From: Desulfurobacterium atlanticum
GTDB taxonomy: Bacteria > Aquificota > Aquificia > Desulfurobacteriales > Desulfurobacteriaceae
DNA: 64,000 bases
Reading direction: 5' to 3'
NCBI RefSeq assembly: GCF_900188395.1
Contig: NZ_FZOB01000008.1
Coordinates: 14,391 to 78,390 of the forward strand
Part shown: positions 35,138 to 43,959 of the stretch, in pieces
Layout of the letters: each line of letters begins with the position of its first letter
How positions within the stretch are numbered: the first letter of the stretch is position 1
Notes under the pieces: generated by a model
Told to the model about the DNA's origin: nothing
The model's input: the letters and a program-made list of their open reading frames with translations, nothing else
The model's database searches: none
Position numbers and translations under genes: made by a program

Positions 35138-35158
35138 AGGGGCTTGAAAGCCCCTCCT
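35138..35158. terminator. terminator between speD and the DksA-like gene
   Basis: Stem AGGGGCT/AGCCCCT with a 4-nt loop, then CCTTT on +. It lies 7 bp after the speD stop and before the convergent gene's stop, so it may work in both directions. Confidence 0.65.
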
Positions 35159-35542
35159 TTATTCTGCTTCAAATTTCCTTTCAAGCTTCTCCTGTTTCAA
35201 CTTACAGTTTATACAAAGCTCGGCTACAGGTCTTAATCGCAATCTTTCATAAGAGATACACTTTCCACACTCCTCACATATTCCGTAAGTTCCTTCTTCT
35301 ATCTTCCTTAAAGCTTTTTCTATCTTCTTAAGATATTTTGCCTCTCTGTCTCTGATTCTCATCTCAAAAGTTCTCAAAATCTCTTCTGTTGACATATCAA
35401 CAAGGTCTCCAACCTCTCTTTCACTGCTTGCTTCTTCCAATATTCCTCGTTTAATATCTTCTATAAGCTCTTTCCTGCGCTCTTCAAGAATCGCTTTCAG
35501 CTCTTTTAGCTGTTCTGGAGTCAAACATTTATTCCCTTTCAT
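35159..35542 (-). CDS. DksA/TraR-family C4 zinc-finger protein
   Basis: 127 aa. N-terminal coiled-coil (about 8-85: LTPEQLKELKAILEERRKEL) and a C-terminal C4 zinc finger, CEECGKCISYERLRLRPVA...CINC. Typical of DksA-like RNA-polymerase secondary-channel proteins; the coiled-coil tip has acidic residues (EVGDLVDMSTEE) in place of the DxxDxA motif, so full DksA activity is uncertain. Start chosen at ATG 35542 because GGAGG lies 8 nt upstream; longer in-frame starts run through that site. Downstream of mraY by 61 bp. Confidence 0.82.
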   Translation of the reverse strand: MKGNKCLTPEQLKELKAILEERRKELIEDIKRGILEEASSEREVGDLVDMSTEEILRTFEMRIRDREAKYLKKIEKALRKIEEGTYGICEECGKCISYERLRLRPVAELCINCKLKQEKLERKFEAE

Positions 35543-35603
35543 CGGAGTATCCTCCATCCATTTTGGTGGTAATGTAAAAACAATTATCAATAATGTCAAC
35601 AAT

Positions 35604-36680
35604 TCAGCGAATTTTTAAGAAACTTAAAGAAACAAGAGCAAGGAGGATAGATATTATCCAGAATCTTACAGTAATTTTCGGTTCTTCCCAGCCCTTTTTC
35701 TCAAAATGGTGGTGGATAGGTGCCATCAGGAAAACTCTTCTTCCCTCACCAAATCTCCTTTTTGTGTACTTGAAATAAAGTCTCTGAATGATAACCGAGA
35801 TTGTCTCCATAACAAAAACTCCGCCGGCAATCGCAAGAACAAACTCCTGCTTAACAATCACCGCAACTGTTCCAAGAATAGCTCCAAGTGCAAGAGAACC
35901 AACGTCACCCATAAAAACTTCAGCTGGATAGGTATTAAACCACAAAAATACAAGAGAAGCACCGATAACCGCTCCACAAACTATAGAAAGCTCACCGGCT
36001 CCGGAAATATAGGGAAGGTGAAGGTAGCTTGAAAACCTTGCATGACCTGCAACGTACGCGTAAACAAGAAAAACAAGAGAAGTTGTTATAACAGGACCTA
36101 TTGCAAGACCGTCAAGACCATCTGTAAGATTCACAGCATTTGACGCTCCCACTATCACAAATATGACCCACAGAATAAACAAAATTCCAAGATTTAAATG
36201 AAGATGTTTAAAAACCGGAAAGTAAAGAACTGTTGAAAAACCTGAAGCATAGAGAATTACGGCAATTGTAAAAGAAACTATAATCTGACATATCAGCTTT
36301 TTCTTCTCTGAAAGCCCTTCAGGATTTTTCAATTTCGCCTTTATATAGTCATCAACAAAGCCTATAAGACCAAACCCAACAGCTGAAAAAAGAACAAGCC
36401 AGACAAAAAGATTATCCAGCCTGTTCCACAAAATCACAGCGAGAGTAAACGCAGAAAGAATTAGCACTCCACCCATTGTGGGAACACGCTTCTTTTTGTG
36501 AGTTTCTGGCATAAACTCTTTAATTGTTTGCTCAAACTGCATACCATCAAGAAACTTTTTAAGCCTGGGATATATGAAAAAGCCGGCAACAATAGCTGTC
36601 ATTGTGGCATACAAAAGCCTGAACGTTATGTATTTAAAGAGGTTAATGCCTAAAACAGCATAAAACAGCCAGTAAAACAT
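35604..36680 (-). CDS. mraY: phospho-N-acetylmuramoyl-pentapeptide transferase
   Basis: Transfers phospho-MurNAc-pentapeptide to undecaprenyl phosphate to make lipid I. 358 aa, about ten transmembrane helices. Signature loops: KKRVPTMGG, GFVDDYIKAK (catalytic DD), NAVNLTDGLDGLAIG, FMGDVGSLALGA and APIHHHFEKKGW. It stands alone here, without the mur/fts genes that usually flank it. Confidence 0.96.
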   Translation of the reverse strand: MFYWLFYAVLGINLFKYITFRLLYATMTAIVAGFFIYPRLKKFLDGMQFEQTIKEFMPETHKKKRVPTMGGVLILSAFTLAVILWNRLDNLFVWLVLFSAVGFGLIGFVDDYIKAKLKNPEGLSEKKKLICQIIVSFTIAVILYASGFSTVLYFPVFKHLHLNLGILFILWVIFVIVGASNAVNLTDGLDGLAIGPVITTSLVFLVYAYVAGHARFSSYLHLPYISGAGELSIVCGAVIGASLVFLWFNTYPAEVFMGDVGSLALGAILGTVAVIVKQEFVLAIAGGVFVMETISVIIQRLYFKYTKRRFGEGRRVFLMAPIHHHFEKKGWEEPKITVRFWIISILLALVSLSFLKIR

Positions 36681-36840
36681 TAAACACCCCTGAACTTACA
36701 AAACTTTGAAGAGTAATTCTATACTTTTTAAAACATTTTCAAACAAGAAAACCTTTAAAAAGGAAGAGAAGTGATTGGTGGAAAATCCCAGTAAACTCCG
36801 ATAAATTTAATTAGGGAAAAACCAATTTTTGAGGGAAATT

Positions 36841-37242
36841 ATGCCGATAAAAGAGATAATGGTTAGAAATGTTGTAACAGCCTTTCCAGACGAAACTTTA
36901 GAGTCTGTTGTGAAAAAACTTTACTCAAAAAATGTAGGATGTGTCGTGATAGTTGAAGATGATAAACCTATAGGAATAATCACAGACAGGGACGTTGCTA
37001 TACGAGGCTTCAAAAAAGCACCTGAAACACCTGTAAAGGAGATAATGACCCCTAAAGTCATAACCATCTCAGAAGATGATGGAATATTTGAGCTTACAAA
37101 AAAGTTTCGCAATCACGGAATAAGAAGAATACCTGTGGTTGACACAACCGGTAAATTGAAAGGTATAATTTCCATTGACGACATTTTTGAGCTTCTTGTT
37201 ACAGAATTTGCCAATCTCGTAGGTGCTATAAGGAGCATTTAA
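36841..37242 (+). CDS. CBS-pair protein
   Basis: 133 aa consisting almost entirely of two CBS motifs (about 1-60 and 65-125): MPIKEIMVRNVVTAFPDETL, IGIITDRDVAIRG, VKEIMTPKVITIS, RRIPVVDTTGKLKGIISIDD. CBS pairs bind adenine nucleotides or SAM and regulate partners. Start at ATG 36841 with GAGGGA upstream; TTG 36829 is an alternative only by frame. Ends 4 bp before scpA, so co-transcribed with it; no known link. Confidence 0.85.
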   Translation: MPIKEIMVRNVVTAFPDETLESVVKKLYSKNVGCVVIVEDDKPIGIITDRDVAIRGFKKAPETPVKEIMTPKVITISEDDGIFELTKKFRNHGIRRIPVVDTTGKLKGIISIDDIFELLVTEFANLVGAIRSI

Positions 37243-37246
37243 AAAC

Positions 37247-38002
37247 ATGTATAGAGTTGATATTGAGGTTTTTGAAGGGCCCCTTGACCTTTTAATCTAT
37301 CTCATAAGGAAAAAAGATGTAAGTATCTACGATATTCCGATTTCAGAGATTACAGAAGAGTTTTTAAACTACATAGAAACGATGAAAGAACTTAATATTC
37401 CTCTTGCCTCTGAATTTATAGTGATGGCGGCAACACTTGCAAAAATTAAATCTGAAATGCTTATTCCCAGAGATGACGATTACGACCCGAGAAAAGCGAT
37501 AGTGCAGGCGATAGAAGAGTATCTTAAAATAAAAAAAGGCGTTAAAAAACTTGAAGAACTTGAAAATATTCAGGCGGAGAAGTTTTCAAACAATCCTGCA
37601 GACATAGTTTTCCAGTTTCAGGATAAAATTAAAATAGACAACACTGTGGAAGACCTTAAAAATGCTCTCATATCACTTCTTGAAAGAAAAGAGGAAAAAC
37701 CGCCGATAGGTATCTCCCTTAACAGTGAAAAGTTTAAAGTATCAGTAAAAATTGAATACTTGAGAAAAGTTTTAAACAAAAAAGATGTGATTCTTTTTTC
37801 TGAACTTTCAGAGAAAGCATCATGCAAGCTTGAAGTTATAGTCTATTTCCTTGCAATCCTTGAACTTTGTAAAATGGGAGAGGCAGCAGTCTGTCAGCAG
37901 GGAGAGGAAATAGTTGTATCAAAAGTCTGTAAGCTTTTCACCAATAATCTCCTGCTTACTCTTGAGAGTGAGAACCCTGTAAAGGTAGGAAACCCTATCT
38001 AA
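37247..38002 (+). CDS. scpA: segregation and condensation protein ScpA
   Basis: Kleisin subunit that bridges SMC heads. 251 aa. N-terminal helix-bundle motif FEGPLDLLIYLIRKKDVSIY followed by DIPISEITEEFLNYI; winged-helix C-terminus ending about residue 225. The extra C-terminal 25 or so residues (KLFTNNLLLTLESENPVKVG) overlap the convergent gene and look less conserved. scpB is not adjacent. Confidence 0.9.
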   Translation: MYRVDIEVFEGPLDLLIYLIRKKDVSIYDIPISEITEEFLNYIETMKELNIPLASEFIVMAATLAKIKSEMLIPRDDDYDPRKAIVQAIEEYLKIKKGVKKLEELENIQAEKFSNNPADIVFQFQDKIKIDNTVEDLKNALISLLERKEEKPPIGISLNSEKFKVSVKIEYLRKVLNKKDVILFSELSEKASCKLEVIVYFLAILELCKMGEAAVCQQGEEIVVSKVCKLFTNNLLLTLESENPVKVGNPI

Positions 38003-38704
38003 AGGAACCTGTGAAAATTCAACAACAATATCAACAGGAAGCCCTTTCTTCAAAAGTCTATAAGCGTAATTTTCCCTGAAATCGTTAACAGAAAACTCCT
38101 TTCCAACAATTCTAAAAAACACAACCTTTAAACTATCAGGTTTTACCTTGAACCTAACAACTCCGTTCTCATCCTCCATCTCTTTAATGATTTTTAAAAG
38201 CCTGTCATCAACTATAAGCCTTTTTATACCGTTTTCATCTATTGCAGGCACTCTTCCAAAGAAACTGAGACGAAAGGTGGAGATTTTTACAATCTCCGAA
38301 GGTTTTAAGCCGAGAAAAAGAATCAGATAAAGGGCAAACTTCAAATCTTTTTTCCTTCTTTTCTCTACCATTTCAAGAATTTCTGAAAATTTTTCATCGG
38401 AAATCTCTTTAAATTCCCTGAAATCATCAACAAAAATCTCATCAAACCCTATTTTTACCCTCTTTTTAAAAACAAAAGAAAGATACCTTGAAATGGCTGA
38501 AACTGCAGTGTATAAGCTCTTTCTTGTTTTATATGTGGAAGAAAGAAAAGAGACAAGCTTTTCTTCATCAAACTTCTTCTCAGTAAAGCCGTAAAACTTT
38601 AAAAAAAGATAAAACTTTTCAACCGCTCTTATGTATGTGGAAACAGAGCTTTTAGAATAACCATTATCCTGCAAATATTTCCTGAATTCCTCAATCTTAT
38701 TCAC
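37919..38704 (-). CDS. Xer-like tyrosine recombinase homologue with degenerate catalytic site
   Basis: 261 aa with the two-domain XerC/D layout: N-terminal SAM-like helical domain (about 1-85: YLQDNGYSKSSVSTYIRAVE) and a catalytic-domain fold (about 105-250). Key residues have drifted: the first catalytic Arg motif GLRxSEL is GLKPSEI; the HxLR box is NDFR (His lost, Arg kept); the GH of the third box is SQ; a candidate nucleophile Tyr remains in SYLYRV. It is therefore probably not a normal recombinase. It overlaps scpA by 84 bp tail to tail. It could also be a very divergent active enzyme. Confidence 0.7.
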   Translation of the reverse strand: MNKIEEFRKYLQDNGYSKSSVSTYIRAVEKFYLFLKFYGFTEKKFDEEKLVSFLSSTYKTRKSLYTAVSAISRYLSFVFKKRVKIGFDEIFVDDFREFKEISDEKFSEILEMVEKRRKKDLKFALYLILFLGLKPSEIVKISTFRLSFFGRVPAIDENGIKRLIVDDRLLKIIKEMEDENGVVRFKVKPDSLKVVFFRIVGKEFSVNDFRENYAYRLLKKGLPVDIVVEFSQVPLDRVSYLYRVLTLKSKQEIIGEKLTDF

Positions 38705-38826
38705 ATATTCGCTCCTTTTAAAAACTCTGAAACAGAAGAATTATACCCAAACGTTAAGAAAATGTAATTGAAGGTTAAGAATATCGCAAATAAGATTTAG
38801 GAAAAGAGCGGTGTAAAAGGAATGAG

Positions 38827-39543
38827 ATGGAATTTTTCAACGTTTCAATACACGATGTTACAAAAAGTTCTCTTTCAAAGGTTAAGCGGATAAAGGAACT
38901 TTTAATGGAAGAAGGAATAGAAAAAATAACCTATCTGCTAATTCCCAACTATCACAGGGGGGAAACCATTACAGAGATAAAAGAGGAGATACAGGAATTG
39001 GTTTCTAACGGAGAGCCTGTCCTTCACGGATATACCCACAAAGGGAAGGAGTATTTCAAGCTCTCTCCGATGAAACTTTTCACATCAAATGAAGGAGAAT
39101 TTATCTCTTTTTCAGAAGAGGAGTTAAAAAAAAGGTTGAGGAAAGGAAAAAAGATACTGGAGGAGATTGGAATCAGACCTAAAGGATTCATCCCTCCTGC
39201 ATGGCTTATAAAGAAAAGCACCATAAAAACATTAAAAGAGGAAGGATTTGAATTTGCAACAAACAGATACTTCGTCTTCAACCTTAAAAATGAGCAGAAA
39301 CAGTTTTCACCTGTTGTAACGTTCAGCTGCAGAGAGCCGATTCAGTGGCTATCAAAAGAACTGTTTCTACTTCAGACAGACCTTTACGCAAGATTCTTAA
39401 AAGCTGTAAGAATCGCCATCCATCCCTGTGATATTGATAATACAGAAAAGGTTAATCTGATAAAAAAGGCTATCAACGACCTTAAAGCAGTCGGTCAGGA
39501 AAAATTTTTAAACGAAATAGCAAAGGGGGGACAAAATGATTAA
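38827..39543 (+). CDS. polysaccharide deacetylase-like protein (DUF2334 type)
   Basis: 238 aa, NodB-like barrel. FFNVSIHDVT supplies the SIHD (Asp) metal motif, EPVLHGYTHKG the HGxxH motif, FIPPAWLIKK a PPxW block, and IAIHPCDID the late His motif, as in DUF2334 deacetylases. Acts on an N- or O-acetylated sugar; no signal peptide, so probably cytoplasmic. Overlaps the following PHP-glycosyltransferase gene by 8 bp, so it should act on the same glycan or glycolipid. Confidence 0.78.
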   Translation: MEFFNVSIHDVTKSSLSKVKRIKELLMEEGIEKITYLLIPNYHRGETITEIKEEIQELVSNGEPVLHGYTHKGKEYFKLSPMKLFTSNEGEFISFSEEELKKRLRKGKKILEEIGIRPKGFIPPAWLIKKSTIKTLKEEGFEFATNRYFVFNLKNEQKQFSPVVTFSCREPIQWLSKELFLLQTDLYARFLKAVRIAIHPCDIDNTEKVNLIKKAINDLKAVGQEKFLNEIAKGGQND

Positions 39544-41878
39544 AGTGGATATGCATCTTCACTCAACAGCATCAAATAGACCTGCAGGATTTTTATCAAA
39601 AAAACTCGGTATATGCGAAAGTTACTCCCAGCCGATAAAGCTTTACGAAAAACTTATGGAAAGCGGTATGACCCTTTTTACACTTACAGACCACGATTCA
39701 ATTGACGGGTGCCTTGAAATAGCCCACCTGCCCAACGTTTTTATAAGCGAAGAGATAACTGCATATTTCCCTGAAGATAGATGTAAAATCCATGTACTTG
39801 CTTACGATATAAATGAAGAAATCCACCGTGAAATTCAGAAGCTAAAAGAAAACGTTTACGACCTTGTTGACTATCTCAATCAACAAAATGTTGCATTTGC
39901 ACTTGCCCATCCCTTCTACGATATGGTTGGGAAGCTCTCCAAAGAGCACGTTGAAAAATTTTTACTCCTATTTGACACATGGGAAATCTATAACGGAACA
40001 AGGTCAAGACTCTCAGCTGTGCTAACTGCAAAAGTCGCTCTAAAATTTAAATGGGATGACATTCTTAAACTCGCAGACAAACACGGCTTTCTGAAAAGAA
40101 AAAGGAAAAGAATCTCCTTCATCGGCGGTTCAGATGACCACAGCGGGCTTGATGCAGGTAAAACTTTTACCTTTGTTAAAGCCGGAGAAACCGTTGAAGA
40201 TTTAAAATTAGCAATAGCTGAATGCAGAACCCTGCCGTCAGGGATACACGGCTCACCAAAAAGATTAACCCACACAGTTATGAACATAGCTTTTCAGGGA
40301 GCAAACCAGAAGTATAACCTTGGAGAATTCAAACATATATTCTGCAATCTTTTCAATATTGAAAATGGTAATGAGAAAAAGTTCTCCATATCAAAATTTA
40401 TCAAAAACGGAAAAAGTGAACAGTTTATAAAAAAGATAATGGGAAACACTTACGAAGACGCAAAAGACAATGTTCATGCCAGAATCTACTCATTTGTTAA
40501 CTCATTAATCCCCTATGCTCTCGGTAGAATAACAAAGGAAGAAAGTATCACTTTCTCAACACTAACATCCTCTCTTGGATTAAGCGTATTATCCCTTCTA
40601 CCTATGGCAACTTATGCTGCTACCTACTGGCAGAGAGCCCTTGAAAAGAACAAATCAAAAGAACTTTACTTTGCCCTGACAGGACAGCAACACATTGAAG
40701 GAAAAATGGCGTGTTTCACCGATACTTTCTTTGAAATAAACGGTGTAGCAAGAACCTACCAGAAAATCATAGATGTAGCAAAAGAGGAGAAACTTAACCT
40801 TAAAGTTATCGTTACAGATGCAAGAGGAGAATCGGATGAGTATCTTAAAGTTTTCAGGCCGATAGCATCGTTCCCTCTTCCAGAGTATGAAGAGATTCCT
40901 ATAAACATCCCGAACTTTCTTGAAATACTTGACTATGTAGAGAAAGAAAACTTTGATGTTATCTATGCAGCAACACCTGGAGTACTCGGGATAGTTGCAT
41001 TTCTTGTGGCAAAAATCTTGAACCTACCCTTTGTAACAACATTTCACACAGACATTCCAGAGTATGTTTACAAATACACCGAAGACCACATAGCAAAAGA
41101 TATAACATGGAAACTTTTATCTGCTTTTTACAACAGTTCAACAAAAGTTCTTTCTCCATCACAATGCTACAAAAATGTGCTGGTAGAAAATGGTGTTAAA
41201 GAAGAACTTGTTGAGGTGTTTCAAAGAGGTGTTGACCTTCAAAAGTTTAACCCAAAATACAGAAAACCGGATTTCTTTAAAAAGTTTGACCCATCATATA
41301 AAGGTGAAAAGGTGGTTCTCTATGTGGGCAGAGTATCAAAGGAGAAAGAGATAGATGTTTTCATTGAAGTTGCAAGAAGAATGAAAGATAAAAAAGATGT
41401 GAAATTCATTATTGTGGGAGATGGCCCTTACAGAAAAGAAGCGGAAAGAAAGGCAGAAAATGTAATCTTCACAGGATACCTTGAAAAAGAGGCACTTTCC
41501 ACAGCTTATGCTTCTGCGGATATTTTCCTGTTCCCAAGCACAACAGAAACCTTTGGAAACGTCATCCTTGAAGCTTACGCAAGCGGCCTGCCTGTCCTTG
41601 TCTCAGACAAAGGAGCATCAAAGGAAAACGTTATTCATAAAGTTACCGGATTTGTAGTTGAAAACAACAGCGTAGAAAAATACATAAACTTCATAAAAAC
41701 ACTTCTTGATGACGAGATGTTTTATAAAAAGATGAGAGCAAATGCACTTTATTACATTAAGGATAAAGAGTACAAAAAGCTTCTACTTGAAGTCATAAAA
41801 ACCATGTCTCTTGGAAAGATTAAAAGAAAAGAGGAAGAGATTGAATTTCTTGAAGGAGTAATCTATGAAACTGTTTGA
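39536..41878 (+). CDS. fusion of a PHP phosphoesterase and a GT4 glycosyltransferase
   Basis: 780 aa. Residues about 1-250 are a PHP domain with its metal motifs: HLH (His7, His9), LTDHDSIDG, SEEITAYF, HVLAYDI, LAHPFYD, GGSDDHSG. Residues about 380-770 are a GT-B, family 4 glycosyltransferase: FFEINGVARTYQK, TTFHTDIPEY, LSPSQ, YVGRVSKEKEID, IVGDGPYRKEAE and the E-x7-E block TTETFGNVILEAYASGLP. The intervening ~130 residues are unassigned. A coupled phosphatase/glycosyl transfer (as in glycolipid or storage-sugar synthesis) is inference. Overlaps both neighbours. Confidence 0.82.
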   Translation: MIKVDMHLHSTASNRPAGFLSKKLGICESYSQPIKLYEKLMESGMTLFTLTDHDSIDGCLEIAHLPNVFISEEITAYFPEDRCKIHVLAYDINEEIHREIQKLKENVYDLVDYLNQQNVAFALAHPFYDMVGKLSKEHVEKFLLLFDTWEIYNGTRSRLSAVLTAKVALKFKWDDILKLADKHGFLKRKRKRISFIGGSDDHSGLDAGKTFTFVKAGETVEDLKLAIAECRTLPSGIHGSPKRLTHTVMNIAFQGANQKYNLGEFKHIFCNLFNIENGNEKKFSISKFIKNGKSEQFIKKIMGNTYEDAKDNVHARIYSFVNSLIPYALGRITKEESITFSTLTSSLGLSVLSLLPMATYAATYWQRALEKNKSKELYFALTGQQHIEGKMACFTDTFFEINGVARTYQKIIDVAKEEKLNLKVIVTDARGESDEYLKVFRPIASFPLPEYEEIPINIPNFLEILDYVEKENFDVIYAATPGVLGIVAFLVAKILNLPFVTTFHTDIPEYVYKYTEDHIAKDITWKLLSAFYNSSTKVLSPSQCYKNVLVENGVKEELVEVFQRGVDLQKFNPKYRKPDFFKKFDPSYKGEKVVLYVGRVSKEKEIDVFIEVARRMKDKKDVKFIIVGDGPYRKEAERKAENVIFTGYLEKEALSTAYASADIFLFPSTTETFGNVILEAYASGLPVLVSDKGASKENVIHKVTGFVVENNSVEKYINFIKTLLDDEMFYKKMRANALYYIKDKEYKKLLLEVIKTMSLGKIKRKEEEIEFLEGVIYETV

Positions 41879-43004
41879 TATAACCCACTTTTACGCCTGC
41901 GAAAGCGGAGGAGTTAAAACATACCTTGATAAAAAACACCAGTATCTGTTAGAAAACTCAGACACAGAACATGTGATGCTGCTTCCGTCAGACAAAGACA
42001 AAGTGGAAAACGGCAAAAAATACTTCATAAAATCTCCACTTATCCCTTTCTGGAAACCTTACAGATTACTGATAGAGAAACGTAAAATCTTACACATCAT
42101 AGAAGCGGAACAACCTGATATTGTTGAAGTAGGTTCACCCTACCTTCTGCCAAAGTGGATATGTAAACACAGTAAAAAACACGGCTATAAAACGGTTGGT
42201 TTTTTCCATGCCAATGTTGAAGAAAGCATAAAATCCATCCTAAAAAGTAACAGCAAGCAGATAAGCCACCTTATAAGAAGATACATTAGAAGGGAATATA
42301 AAGATTTTGATATCGTAATAGCCCCTTCACAATATATGAAAAGTTATCTTAAAGGAATAGGCATAGAAAACACATACACCGTTTATCTTGGAACAGATAC
42401 AGAAAACTTTTCCCCTGATAGAAAAGACCCAGACTTTAGAAAAAAATACAACATTCCCGAAAACAAAACACTTTTAATCTACACAGGAAGGCTCTCTTCA
42501 GACAAAAACATCTTTGAGCTTGTACAGATTTTCAAGAAACTTGATTCCATGTTTCCAGAAAAGTACCATCTTATAATCGCAGGAAGCGGACCAGACGAAG
42601 AAAAGTTAAAAGAGGAACTGCAGGAAAACACAACTTTCTTAGGATACATAAAGGACAGAAACAAGCTATCCACCATCTACAGCAGCTGTGACATTTTCAT
42701 CACACCTTCAAAAGCTGAAACTTTTGGGCTTGCAATTATAGAAGCTCAGGCAGCAGGTCTGCCTGTTGTTGCATTTAACACTGCATCTTTACCAGAAGTG
42801 GCCGTCAATCCAAATCTTCTTGCAGAAGATGTAACGGAATTTATAAGAAACATAATCCACGCAGAAAAACTGCTCAAAACACCTTACAGATACTTTATTT
42901 CTAACACTATCAAAGAAAAATTTTCCTGGAATAAGACATTCCAGAACCTGCTGGAGGTATATAACAACGTTTTAAGAAACAGCAAAAAACCTGCTTTTAT
43001 ATAA
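41865..43004 (+). CDS. family 4 glycosyltransferase
   Basis: 379 aa GT-B enzyme. Family landmarks: HFYACESGGVKTYLDKK glycine-rich acceptor loop, FFHANVEESI, APSQYMKSYL, YTGRLSSDKNI, IAGSGPDEEKL, and the nucleotide-sugar E-x7-E block KAETFGLAIIEAQAAGLP. No transmembrane segment. Overlaps the PHP-GT4 gene by 14 bp, so both probably act sequentially on one lipid- or sugar-linked acceptor. The donor sugar cannot be read from sequence. Confidence 0.85.
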   Translation: MKLFDITHFYACESGGVKTYLDKKHQYLLENSDTEHVMLLPSDKDKVENGKKYFIKSPLIPFWKPYRLLIEKRKILHIIEAEQPDIVEVGSPYLLPKWICKHSKKHGYKTVGFFHANVEESIKSILKSNSKQISHLIRRYIRREYKDFDIVIAPSQYMKSYLKGIGIENTYTVYLGTDTENFSPDRKDPDFRKKYNIPENKTLLIYTGRLSSDKNIFELVQIFKKLDSMFPEKYHLIIAGSGPDEEKLKEELQENTTFLGYIKDRNKLSTIYSSCDIFITPSKAETFGLAIIEAQAAGLPVVAFNTASLPEVAVNPNLLAEDVTEFIRNIIHAEKLLKTPYRYFISNTIKEKFSWNKTFQNLLEVYNNVLRNSKKPAFI

Positions 43005-43034
43005 AAATATCTATAGATAAGAACCTCTACCCCG

Positions 43035-43062
43035 TTGACACAGAAAAACAGAAGCCTATATT
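43035..43062 (+). promoter_or_regulatory. promoter of the initiator tRNA
   Basis: Perfect TTGACA (43035-43040), 16-bp spacer, TATATT (43057-43062), 16 bp before the tRNA. Confidence 0.8.
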
Positions 43063-43078
43063 ATTGGTTACCAATTGA

Positions 43079-43155
<77 letters not shown>

Positions 43156-43157
43156 AT

Positions 43158-43859
43158 TTAAACTTTAGGTATAGCTTCAAGCAACTCTTTTGTATAACCC
43201 TTCTTGGGACTTGTGAAAATCTCTTCAAGTGTTCCTTCTTCAACTACTTCTCCATCTTTCATAACCATTATTCTGTCACACACATACTTTGTAGTAAGCA
43301 GGTCATGAGTTATAAAAAGCATGGATAATCCATAAGTTTCTTTCAGCTCTCTCAAAGCTTTTAAAACCCACATCTTAAGAGTAACATCAAGCATTGAAAT
43401 CGGTTCATCAGCTATTATAAGGTCAGGCTCATTTAAAAGAGACCTGATAATAATTACCCGTTGTCTCTGACCACCTGAAAGTTGAGAAGGTTTCTTTTTA
43501 CCGATAATTTCATAATCAAGGTTAAACTTTTTAAACAGATTTCTTATCCTTTCTTCATCTGGCACTATGTCAAGAAGCTGTTTTCTTATAGATAGGTATG
43601 GATGAAGAGAAGCAAGGGGATCCTGAAACATACAGGATATTCTATTACCTTTAAAGTCTATCTTCCCTTCATAAGGAATAAGACCAAGAACTGCCCTCCC
43701 AATAGTGGTCTTTCCAGAGCCACTCTGTCCAACTATTCCAAGAACTTCACCTTTTTTTAACGAAAAACTTACGTTCTTTACAGCTTTAACTTCCTCTGAA
43801 GAGAAAATCCCATCATTTTTAAAGGTAACCGAAAGATTTTTTACTTCAAGCAGCGCCAA
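43158..43859 (-). CDS. ABC transporter ATPase, oligopeptide/nickel (Dpp/Opp) type, orphan
   Basis: About 233 aa. Walker A GIVGQSGSGKTTIGRA, signature LSGGQRQRV, Walker B PDLIIADEPISMLD, switch His in LFITHDL; the first strands (LLEVKNLSVTFKND) and the FKGNRISCMFQDPLASLHP loop match DppF/OppF/NikE. The OppF C-terminal extension with its Fe-S/zinc motif is absent. No permease or binding protein is nearby. Start is probably TTG 43859 with GGAGG 9 nt upstream; ATG 43877 would place that site within the gene. Confidence 0.82.
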   Translation of the reverse strand: MALLEVKNLSVTFKNDGIFSSEEVKAVKNVSFSLKKGEVLGIVGQSGSGKTTIGRAVLGLIPYEGKIDFKGNRISCMFQDPLASLHPYLSIRKQLLDIVPDEERIRNLFKKFNLDYEIIGKKKPSQLSGGQRQRVIIIRSLLNEPDLIIADEPISMLDVTLKMWVLKALRELKETYGLSMLFITHDLLTTKYVCDRIMVMKDGEVVEEGTLEEIFTSPKKGYTKELLEAIPKV

Positions 43860-43959
43860 TTTTTCACACCTCCACATATATTTAGATTTTTAAGTTTACC
43901 TTAAATTTGATAAAAATGTTATCTCATAGTAAAACCGCATTTCCTTTCAAGAGGTAAAA

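Noticed and set aside
36797-36804. TCCGATAA resembling a second sigma-28 -10 element before the CBS gene
   Set aside because: No TAAA at the required 15-nt spacing upstream, and no flagellar gene downstream.
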